Assembly: GCA_012517265.1 (NCBI GenBank)
Contig: JAAYVJ010000633.1
Location: 1-35,083 of the forward strand
Length of the DNA stretch: 35,083 nucleotides
Reading direction: 5' to 3'
Source of the DNA: Planctomycetota bacterium
GTDB lineage: Bacteria; Planctomycetota; Phycisphaerae; Sedimentisphaerales; Anaerobacaceae
Program-made: the position numbers and the translations under genes
Shown: one piece after another, positions 1 through 6,030 of the stretch
Numbering within the stretch: the first letter of the stretch is position 1
Layout: each line of letters begins with the position of its first letter
Notes under the pieces: model-generated
Databases searched by the model: none
What the model saw: the letters and a program-made list of their open reading frames with translations, nothing else
What the model was told of the DNA's origin: nothing

Positions 1-968
1 ATGTTCCGCTCGGGCGTTCCCGGGGGGACCTCGCAGCCCGGCTGGACGATGAACCGTTGGCCGCCCTCGCGGATGCACTGGGCGGCGGCGTTCGCCACGT
101 CTTGCGGCGTGCCCTGGAGCAGGACGGCTGCGGGATCGAAGTTGCCGCAGAGCGTCACATTGGAGCCGGCCACGGCTCGCGACTCCTTCAGTGGGACCAT
201 CCAGTCGAGGTCGATGACGTCGCAGCCGGTTTTGGCCATCAGGCCGACGCTGTTCGTGACGTCGCCGCAGATGTGCAGCTTCACCGCGGCTCCCGCCTTG
301 TGAATGGCGTCGAAGAGCCTCTTCTCGAACGGCAGCACGTACTGCTCGTACATCTTGGGACTGACCAGGCTGGCGACCGCGTCCCCGACGCCGATCATGT
401 CCGCGCCGGCCTTCACCTGGGCCAGCGCGAAGCGGATCTGATTGTCGATGATCGTCTCGGCCGCCTGAAGGTACATCTGGGGAGTGTCGATCAGGTCCAT
501 GAACATGCTCTCGACTCCGCGGAGGTCGGCGTACAGGGCCAGGGGGCCTTCGCACCATCCGAGCACGCTGTGCGTCCGGCCGACCGCCTCGGCCATCTTC
601 CGCACGCTCTCGATCCGTTGGCGGCAACGCTCGGCCTTCTCGATCTCCAGCGGCCGGATGCGGGCCAGGTCCGCCGGGGATCGGATCAGCATTTCTCTGG
701 GCCTGCCCACGCCTTCTTCGGGGTAGTCCAGGACCATGCCATAGGCGGAGGCCTCGCGCCAGGGATCGCTGATCGCGCTGACCTGATCGAGGTTGAAGGC
801 CCTCGTCACGGCCAGTTGCGATTCGACGAGCACGTCGCCATCGAGGTAGTAGTCGCGGTAGGTCCGTCCGATGTAGTGGGCCGACCAGGCCATGAAGATG
901 GGCGTCACGGGCGGACGGTCGTGGGATTGGCCCCGGATCGTGGCGTAGAGTCGTTCTTTCGGCGTCAT
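1..968 (-). CDS. Uroporphyrinogen decarboxylase (URO-D) superfamily protein, MtaA/CmuA-like, 3' end cut by the window
   Basis: 322 codons are visible; the C-terminus lies beyond base 1. The ATG at 968-966 is preceded by an AGGGG Shine-Dalgarno, and the protein begins MTPKERLYATIRGQSHDRPP, typical of the URO-D fold. A His-x-Cys pair (H232, C234 in LHICGD) and a later Cys (C312 in QPGCEVPPGTP) match the zinc site of methylcobalamin:thiol methyltransferases such as MtaA and CmuA. True haem-pathway HemE lacks this site. Paralogues of this type are common in planctomycetes and other anaerobes and probably act in methyl or C1 transfer. The substrate cannot be inferred. The gene is divergent from a sugar-catabolism operon, so the two may share regulation. 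I am confident of the superfamily and unsure of the reaction. Confidence 0.85.
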   Translation of the reverse strand, partial: MTPKERLYATIRGQSHDRPPVTPIFMAWSAHYIGRTYRDYYLDGDVLVESQLAVTRAFNLDQVSAISDPWREASAYGMVLDYPEEGVGRPREMLIRSPADLARIRPLEIEKAERCRQRIESVRKMAEAVGRTHSVLGWCEGPLALYADLRGVESMFMDLIDTPQMYLQAAETIIDNQIRFALAQVKAGADMIGVGDAVASLVSPKMYEQYVLPFEKRLFDAIHKAGAAVKLHICGDVTNSVGLMAKTGCDVIDLDWMVPLKESRAVAGSNVTLCGNFDPAAVLLQGTPQDVANAAAQCIREGGQRFIVQPGCEVPPGTPERN

Positions 969-1031
969 TGCTATCCCCTGTGTCACGAGGTCGTCGCACC
1001 CGCGGCCGTTTGTCGCGGGACTGTCCTGAGC

Positions 1032-1060
1032 ATCATACGACGCTCGGCCGGCGGATTCAC
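1032..1060 (-). promoter_or_regulatory. Possible promoter of the URO-D-like gene
   Basis: On the minus strand, TATGAT (1037-1032, five of six consensus bases) lies 17 bases downstream of GTGAAT (1060-1055, three of six). This is a sigma-70-like arrangement about 65 bases upstream of the start codon at 968. The -35 box is weak. Confidence 0.4.
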
Positions 1061-1219
1061 GCTTTTTTCGGCTGGGGCATTCTCCTGACGCGGGCGAGGC
1101 GCATTCGCGTCAACGGATCGGGGCACGAGTGCCGGCGGCGAACTTATCGGACTCGCAGGGATAGTCATGAGGCTTGTCACGATTCTCGTTTTTTGAGGGG
1201 CGCCTGGAGAGAAATCCTT

Positions 1220-1248
1220 TTGCGGGGCGAAGGCTCGTCTGGTAGAAT
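1220..1248 (+). promoter_or_regulatory. Possible promoter of the oxidoreductase-isomerase-transporter operon
   Basis: TTGCGG (1220-1225) and TAGAAT (1243-1248) are separated by 17 bases. The -10 box matches five of six consensus bases and the -35 box three of six. It would give a leader of roughly 105 bases before the ATG at 1362. Confidence 0.4.
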
Positions 1249-1330
1249 CGCTGCCCACTGGAACGAAGGTAGTAGGTCATGACAAGTCGGATCGTACCAC
1301 ATCGGGAGTCATCGGGGGCGGGTCTTGAGA

Positions 1331-1347
1331 GCCGCGATATGCGCGGC
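1331..1347 (+). promoter_or_regulatory. Hairpin abutting the Shine-Dalgarno of the oxidoreductase
   Basis: GCCGCG (1331-1336) and CGCGGC (1342-1347) form a 6-bp GC-only stem with loop ATATG. The next bases are the Shine-Dalgarno AAGGAGG (1348-1354). Such a stem could modulate ribosome access. The effect is inferred, not shown. Confidence 0.35.
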
Positions 1348-1361
1348 AAGGAGGTACCGGA

Positions 1362-2390
1362 ATGTTGCGAATAGGGATTGCCGGGTTCGGGTTCATGGGG
1401 CGAATGCACTTCCGGCAGTGGAAGGCCCTCAAAGGCGCGAAAGTCGTCGCGATTTGCGACGCCAATCCGAATATCAAGGAAGACACCAAGCGGGCCGTCG
1501 GCAACATCGCGGGGGCCGAGAGCGACATCGACTTCACGGGCATCGAGGTCTACCAGGATTTCGTGCAGATGCTCGACAAGGGCAAGTTGGACGCCATCTC
1601 GCTGACCCTGCCGACGTACCTGCACGCGACGTGTTCCGAGCAGGCCCTGTCTCGCGGGGTCAACGTGCTGTGCGAGAAGCCCATGGCGCTGACGACGGCC
1701 GACTGCGACCGGATGGTGAAGGCCGCCGGCAAGAGCGGCAAGATCCTCCAGATCGGCCACTGCGTGCGATTCTGGCCGGAATACGCCAAGGCCAAGGAGA
1801 TCGTCGACAGCGGCAAATACGGCAAGGTGGTCGCAGCCATGTTCCAGCGGCTCGGCTCGCCTCCGGGCTGGAGCATCGACAACTGGTTCGTCGACGAGAC
1901 CCGCAGCGGCGGCGTGGCGCTGGATCTGCACATCCACGACACGGACTATGTCCAGTACCTTTTCGGCATGCCCAAGGCGGTGTGCAGCCACGGCGCCAAG
2001 AGCCCCAAGAGCCCCAAGGGACACCTGATCCACATCGTCACGCAGTACGAGTACGGCCCGGACAAGGTGGTCACGGCCGAGGGCGGCTGGGGAATGAGCC
2101 CGACCTTCGGATTCGAGATGAGCTTCAATCTGATCCTGGAAAAAGCCACCATCGTCTACGACCTGACGCGCAAGCCCATGTTCCGCGTCTGCCCGGCCGA
2201 GGGCAAGGAATTCTCGCCCGAGGTCGCCAAGGGCGACGGGTATTCCCTCGAAATCGAACATTTCGCCAAGAGCGTCCGGGGCGAGCCGGTGCCGGAGGTG
2301 TTGACGCTGGAGCAGTCGCGCGACTCGGTCCGGATCGTCGAGGCGGAGAAGAAGTCCATCAACAGCAATGAGAGGATCGTGATCAAGTGA
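1362..2390 (+). CDS. Gfo/Idh/MocA family NAD(P)-dependent oxidoreductase
   Basis: 342 aa, the usual family length. The start follows AAGGAGG at 1348-1354. An N-terminal Rossmann fold (MLRIGIAGFGFMGRMHF) binds NAD(P). The signature Glu-Lys-Pro is at residues 105-107 (CEKPMALT); its lysine is part of the active site. The C-terminal domain has GGVALDLHIHD (183-193), which carries the conserved Asp and His. Members oxidise or reduce sugars, inositols or sugar derivatives, often as the first step of a catabolic route. It leads an operon with a TIM-barrel sugar isomerase (29 bases downstream) and a transporter, so a role in carbohydrate breakdown in the cytoplasm is likely. The exact sugar is unknown. 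Confidence 0.93.
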   Translation: MLRIGIAGFGFMGRMHFRQWKALKGAKVVAICDANPNIKEDTKRAVGNIAGAESDIDFTGIEVYQDFVQMLDKGKLDAISLTLPTYLHATCSEQALSRGVNVLCEKPMALTTADCDRMVKAAGKSGKILQIGHCVRFWPEYAKAKEIVDSGKYGKVVAAMFQRLGSPPGWSIDNWFVDETRSGGVALDLHIHDTDYVQYLFGMPKAVCSHGAKSPKSPKGHLIHIVTQYEYGPDKVVTAEGGWGMSPTFGFEMSFNLILEKATIVYDLTRKPMFRVCPAEGKEFSPEVAKGDGYSLEIEHFAKSVRGEPVPEVLTLEQSRDSVRIVEAEKKSINSNERIVIK

Positions 2391-2419
2391 ACGACTTGTC
2401 ACGCAAGGGAGATTGAACG

Positions 2420-3238
2420 ATGAAATGCAAGAACTGGCCTGTCGCGGTGTGTAGCTGGTCTCTTCGGACGGATGTGCCCGGCGTCGCCAAGGCGATGAAG
2501 GAAGTGGGCATCGAGCACGTGCACCTGGGGATTCGGGCCGCGGTGGAAGACGCCTCCGGCAAGGTCTTCGACACGATGAAGGCCCAGAAATGGACCATCA
2601 CCAGCACGATGATCGATTTCCCGCAGGAAGACTACTCCACGCTCGACACGATCAAGGTCACCGGCGGCGTGGTCCCCGACCAGCATTGGGAGAGCAACCG
2701 CAAGCTCTTCGAAGGCGCCGCCAGGGCGACCGCCAGGCTCGGCGTCAAGTTCCTGTCGATGCATGCCGGGTTCATCGATGAGAGCGACAAGGCCATGGCC
2801 AAGAAGGTGCAGACCCGCATCCGGACCCTGGCGGACATCGCCAAAGCCAACGGCCTGACGCTCCTGCTGGAAACCGGCCAGGAGGCCGCCAAGGATCTGC
2901 GGCACTTCCTGGAGACGCTCAAGCACGAGTCGGTCGGCGTCAACTTCGACCCGGCCAACATGATTCTTTACGACAAGGGCGACCCGATCGAGGCGGTGCG
3001 AACGCTCTCGCCGTGGATTCGCCACCTGCACGTCAAGGACGCCGTCCGCACGGCCAAGCCGGGCACGTGGGGCAGCGAAGTCCCCTGGGGCGACGGCCAG
3101 GTCGGCATCGATCGCTTCCTCGCGGTGCTGGGCGAGGTGGGCTTCAAGGGCGCCATGGCCATCGAGCGCGAGGCCGGCGACAACCGTCTCGGCGACATCA
3201 AGCTGGCCGCCCAGCGGCTCCAGGCGGCCTGCAAATAG
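2420..3238 (+). CDS. Sugar phosphate isomerase/epimerase (xylose isomerase-like TIM barrel)
   Basis: 272 aa. The fold and metal-binding residues typical of the AP_endonuc_2/xylose-isomerase-like family are visible. They are a Glu in LLLETG, an Asp in VNFDPANM, a His in HLHVKD and a late Glu in MAIERE. This set usually holds a divalent metal and supports keto-aldose isomerisation or epimerisation. AAGGGAG lies before the ATG. It sits between the Gfo/Idh/MocA oxidoreductase and the MFS transporter with short gaps, so it probably acts on the same sugar or keto-sugar intermediate. A role as a hydrolase or dehydratase within this broad family cannot be excluded. Confidence 0.88.
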   Translation: MKCKNWPVAVCSWSLRTDVPGVAKAMKEVGIEHVHLGIRAAVEDASGKVFDTMKAQKWTITSTMIDFPQEDYSTLDTIKVTGGVVPDQHWESNRKLFEGAARATARLGVKFLSMHAGFIDESDKAMAKKVQTRIRTLADIAKANGLTLLLETGQEAAKDLRHFLETLKHESVGVNFDPANMILYDKGDPIEAVRTLSPWIRHLHVKDAVRTAKPGTWGSEVPWGDGQVGIDRFLAVLGEVGFKGAMAIEREAGDNRLGDIKLAAQRLQAACK

Positions 3239-3265
3239 GGCGTCCGCACAATCAAGGAGAACCCC

Positions 3266-4453
3266 ATGTTCGGAATGGACTCGGTCCTGTATCTGAAACT
3301 CAGTGCGATGATGTTCCTGGAGTTCGCCATCTGGGGGGCCTGGTACCCCGTGCTGGCGGCCAGGCTTCTGGGCCCTCTGGGATTCAGCGGCAAGCAGACC
3401 GGCTGGATCTACGCGACGATTCCTCTGGGCTGCATCTTCATGCCGATGCTGGCCGGACAGGTGGCCGATCGCTGGATCAACACGGAACTCATCCTGGCCG
3501 GGGCCCATCTGGTCGGCACGCTGCTGCTGTTCATCGCGGCCTGGAAGCGGAAGTTCAGTTCTCTTTTCGTGACGCTCCTGGTGTACGCGCTCTTCTACGC
3601 CGCAACGCTTCCCTTGGTGAACTCCCTGATGTTCTACCACCTGAAGCTGCACGAAGCCAGCGGCAAGTCGCCGTACATCTTCATGTGGGCTCCCATCGCC
3701 TGGGCCCTGGCAGGCTATTTCCTGACGGGGTGGCGGTGGGTCTTCAAGACGGGCGAAGAAGGCCGGGATTGCCTGATCCTGGGAGGCGTCCTGTCCGTCG
3801 TGATGGCCGTCGTCTGCGGCGCTTTGCTGCCCAACACGCCTCCGTCGGCAACCGCCGGGGCAAGCGCCCTGGGCATGCTCAAGGACGCCAGCTTCCTGAT
3901 CTTCGTCCTCATCTCGATGGCCGCTCCCGGCATGATGCAGTTCTACTTCCTGGGCACCGCCCAGTTCATGCAGGACAACGGGATCTCGGCCAAGAACGTC
4001 CCGGCGGCCATGGCGATCGCCCAGGCGACACAAGCGGCCGCGACCCTGTTTCTGCTCGGCTGGATTGTTCAGCACGCCGGCTACAAATGGACCCTGACGC
4101 TGGGGGCCGGCTCCTGGCTGGTCCTCTTCGCGATCTATGTGATTTCCAAGCCTGCCGCACTGATCGTTGCGGGCCAGGCGTTCCACGGCGTCGCGTACGT
4201 CTTTTTCATCATCGCCGGGCAGATGTATGCCGGAGCGGTGGCGCCGGAGGGGGCCGGCGCGTCGATGCAGGCTCTGATCTTCACGGCGCAGAGCGGCATC
4301 GCGCTGTTCCTGGGGACTCAACTGGCCGGAGTGGTCATGGACAAGTGTCGGAGCGAGGGACGTTTCCAGTGGGGCAAGCTGTGGGCCGTGCCCGGCGCGA
4401 TCATGGCGGTCTGCGTCCTGGCGCTGGTCTTGTTCTTCAAAGGAACCGTCTGA
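3266..4453 (+). CDS. MFS transporter, nucleoside:H+ symporter (NupG)-like
   Basis: 395 aa with about 12 hydrophobic segments. The N-terminus (FLEFAIWGAWYPVLAARL), the loop MLAGQVADRWINTE and the segment PLVNSLMFYHLKLHEASGK resemble the nucleoside:proton symporter branch of the major facilitator superfamily (E. coli NupG/XapB). In planctomycetes this branch is often found beside sugar dehydrogenases and isomerases, so the cargo may be a sugar derivative and not a nucleoside. AAGGAG lies before the ATG. It is the last gene of the operon and converges on the transaminase gene at 4532. Confidence 0.87.
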   Translation: MFGMDSVLYLKLSAMMFLEFAIWGAWYPVLAARLLGPLGFSGKQTGWIYATIPLGCIFMPMLAGQVADRWINTELILAGAHLVGTLLLFIAAWKRKFSSLFVTLLVYALFYAATLPLVNSLMFYHLKLHEASGKSPYIFMWAPIAWALAGYFLTGWRWVFKTGEEGRDCLILGGVLSVVMAVVCGALLPNTPPSATAGASALGMLKDASFLIFVLISMAAPGMMQFYFLGTAQFMQDNGISAKNVPAAMAIAQATQAAATLFLLGWIVQHAGYKWTLTLGAGSWLVLFAIYVISKPAALIVAGQAFHGVAYVFFIIAGQMYAGAVAPEGAGASMQALIFTAQSGIALFLGTQLAGVVMDKCRSEGRFQWGKLWAVPGAIMAVCVLALVLFFKGTV

Positions 4454-4479
4454 GGCATCGGGCCTTGGGCGGCAGTCTG

Positions 4480-4568
4480 GGCGCTCATGACGACAGCATG
4501 ATGTTTTCCGGTGGGCGAGAAACGCCGTCCGTTAGACGGTGAACTTCAGGAACTCCGTCATGAGCGCC
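4480..4568. repeat. 13-bp perfect inverted repeat across the convergent junction
   Basis: GGCGCTCATGACG (4480-4492) has its exact reverse complement at 4556-4568. The arms are separated by 63 bases. The first arm is just past the transporter gene and the second lies inside the C-terminal codons of the convergent transaminase gene. It may be a transcript-end structure, or it may be chance. Confidence 0.5.
4517..4541 (-). terminator. Weak possible terminator of the D-amino-acid transaminase gene
   Basis: On the minus strand a 7-bp stem (CACCGTC pairing with GACGGCG, one G-T pair) is followed by TTTCTC. The transaminase stop codon lies at the start of the loop. The T-run is short, so this is only a candidate. 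Confidence 0.35.
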
Positions 4569-5365
4569 TTGACCCAGCGGCCGGGTTTGCCGTTGCCGAT
4601 GGGTTTGTCGTCGAACTTCACAATCGGGACGACGTCCTTGGTCGTCACGGCCAGGAACAGTTCGTCCGCGGCGGCGGCCTCGGCCGGCGTCAAGCACTTC
4701 TCCGTAATCTTCATCCCCAGATTCGTCGCGGCTTTCACGATGAAATGACGAGTGATCGAGGGCAGGATGTTGGCCGCCAGGGGGGCGGTGTGCAGGGCGT
4801 CGTGGAGGATCGCGAAGAAGGCGGAACCCGCGCCCTCGGTGATCAGACCGGCCTCGTCGACCAGGATCGCCTCCTCACAGCCTTTCTCCATCGCTTCCTG
4901 ACGGGCCAGGACGTTGGGCAACAGATTGAGGGACTTGATGTCGCACCGTTTCCATCGCAGGTCGGGGCAGGTGCAGACCGCGATCCCATTGGCCTTTTCC
5001 TTGGCCGCGTCGCCCACCTGGCTGATCGTCAGGAAGAAGTTCGGCTTGATGTCCTTGGCCCAGGTGTGATTTCTGGGGGCCGAGCCGCGGGTCACGTGAA
5101 AGTAGATTTTGGCGTTGGCCAGCTTAGCGGCCTGGAAGGCCCTCAGGACCCGTTCGCGGATCGTCCCGATGTCGATGCCGGTGATGCGGATGGCCGCCAT
5201 GCTCGCGGCGAACCGCTCCAGGTGCTCGTCCAGGGCGAAGATCTTGCCGTTGTAGCTGCGGAGAACCTCATACACACCGTCGCCAAAATAGAGGCCGCGG
5301 TCGAAGTAGATCGGGTCCAGATCCTCTTGCGGGAAGAGCTGATCGTTGACGATGGCCAGTTTCAT
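4532..5365 (-). CDS. dat: D-amino-acid transaminase (class IV PLP aminotransferase)
   Basis: 277 aa from the ATG at 5365, which has AAAGGAG eight bases upstream. A longer in-frame start at 5458 would add an unconserved 31-residue lead. The protein aligns by eye with Bacillus D-amino-acid aminotransferase almost residue for residue. Shared features are FDRGLYFGDGVYEV (Tyr near 32), VTRGSAPRNH (Arg98 and His100, which bind the substrate carboxylate), the PLP lysine K144 in CDIKSLNLLPNV, and Glu177 in LITEGAG. The Arg/His pair separates D-amino-acid from branched-chain aminotransferases. It interconverts D-alanine and D-glutamate with their keto acids, supplying peptidoglycan precursors. It is divergent from rplU. 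Confidence 0.85.
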   Translation of the reverse strand: MKLAIVNDQLFPQEDLDPIYFDRGLYFGDGVYEVLRSYNGKIFALDEHLERFAASMAAIRITGIDIGTIRERVLRAFQAAKLANAKIYFHVTRGSAPRNHTWAKDIKPNFFLTISQVGDAAKEKANGIAVCTCPDLRWKRCDIKSLNLLPNVLARQEAMEKGCEEAILVDEAGLITEGAGSAFFAILHDALHTAPLAANILPSITRHFIVKAATNLGMKITEKCLTPAEAAAADELFLAVTTKDVVPIVKFDDKPIGNGKPGRWVKALMTEFLKFTV

Positions 5366-5514
5366 ATCACACACTCCTTTGAAGGTGAACGTCGTTGTTC
5401 TTGCCCGGCGGCTGGGTCGGACGGCCGTCCTGCGGAAGTCAGTCCCGGACGCATCCATCTCCCCTCGGGCGGGCGTCCGTAGGGGCCAGGATACAAAATT
5501 CCTTTAGAAAAGTC

Positions 5515-5543
5515 TTTACAATCTTATCGGCATGCGCTATGCT
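5515..5543 (+). promoter_or_regulatory. Promoter of rplU
   Basis: TTTACA (5515-5520, five of six) and TATGCT (5538-5543, four of six) are spaced by 17 bases in an AT-rich island. The expected transcript start is near 5550, giving a leader of about 38 bases. Confidence 0.6.
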
Positions 5544-5587
5544 TTTAGTTTTACCAGGATTTGGATATTTAGACTGGGAGTTTCCCA

Positions 5588-5920
5588 ATGTACGCGATTG
5601 TTGAGCAAGGCAGCAAGCAATACAAAGTGGCCGTGGGCGACAAGCTGGAGATCGAGCTGACCGACGTGGCCCCCGACGCCACCACGATCGAACTGGACAA
5701 GGTTTTGTTCATCGGCGGCGGCGACGGCGCCAGCAAGATCGGTCAGCCCTACATCCAGGGCGCCAAGGTCATCGCTTCGCTCAAGCCCAACGCGGCCGAA
5801 GCGGTGGTCAAGGGACCCAAGCTGTTCGTCACGACGTTCCGCCGTCGCAAGAACAGCCAGAAGCGAATCGGCCACCGGCAGAAGCACCTGCAGATAACGA
5901 TCGATAAGATCGAGGGTTAA
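5588..5920 (+). CDS. rplU: 50S ribosomal protein L21
   Basis: 110 aa, the normal length. The N-terminus MYAIVEQGSKQYKVAVGDKL and the C-terminal RRRKNSQKRIGHRQKHLQI are diagnostic of bacterial L21, which binds 23S rRNA in the large subunit. GGGAG precedes the ATG. It has its own promoter and a strong hairpin terminator. The usual partner gene rpmA (L27) is not downstream; the next gene is on the other strand. L21 is thus transcribed alone here. Confidence 0.97.
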   Translation: MYAIVEQGSKQYKVAVGDKLEIELTDVAPDATTIELDKVLFIGGGDGASKIGQPYIQGAKVIASLKPNAAEAVVKGPKLFVTTFRRRKNSQKRIGHRQKHLQITIDKIEG

Positions 5921-5933
5921 CTCTCGATTGGGA

Positions 5934-5986
5934 CGGCAATGCAGTCGCGCCTTCTGCGAGCGGGGCTCGCTGCATTGCCGCCTTTT
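5934..5986 (+). terminator. Rho-independent terminator of rplU
   Basis: CGGCAATGCAG (5934-5944) pairs perfectly with CTGCATTGCCG (5970-5980), and CCTTTTG follows. An inner GCGAGC/GCTCGC stem (5956-5970) can form as an alternative. It lies 14 bases after the L21 stop codon. Confidence 0.8.
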
Positions 5987-6030
5987 GTCATTCTGTTCCC
6001 GTACGCCGTAAGTCCCCCATCCGCGAAGCT

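Larger units (their letters stand above)
969..1361. other. Divergent intergenic regulatory region, 393 bp, no gene
   Basis: This gap separates the minus-strand URO-D-like gene from the plus-strand oxidoreductase operon. I see one candidate promoter facing each way (1032-1060 minus, 1220-1248 plus). A small hairpin (1331-1347) sits directly before the plus-strand Shine-Dalgarno. I see no tRNA, convincing small gene or clear operator palindrome. A 31-codon frame starting at 1278 overlaps the oxidoreductase start and is not called as a gene. Confidence 0.6.

Noticed and set aside
1-968. HemE (uroporphyrinogen decarboxylase of haem synthesis)
   Set aside because: The His-x-Cys and Cys zinc ligands point to the methyltransferase branch, which HemE lacks.
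1278-1373. A 31-codon upstream frame overlapping the oxidoreductase start
   Set aside because: It has no good Shine-Dalgarno and no sign of a leader peptide for attenuation.
2399-4321. A 640-codon open frame on the minus strand opposite the isomerase and transporter genes
   Set aside because: Its protein is low-complexity and rich in Arg, His, Gln and Gly, as expected of antisense frames in high-GC DNA. The plus-strand genes have clear families.
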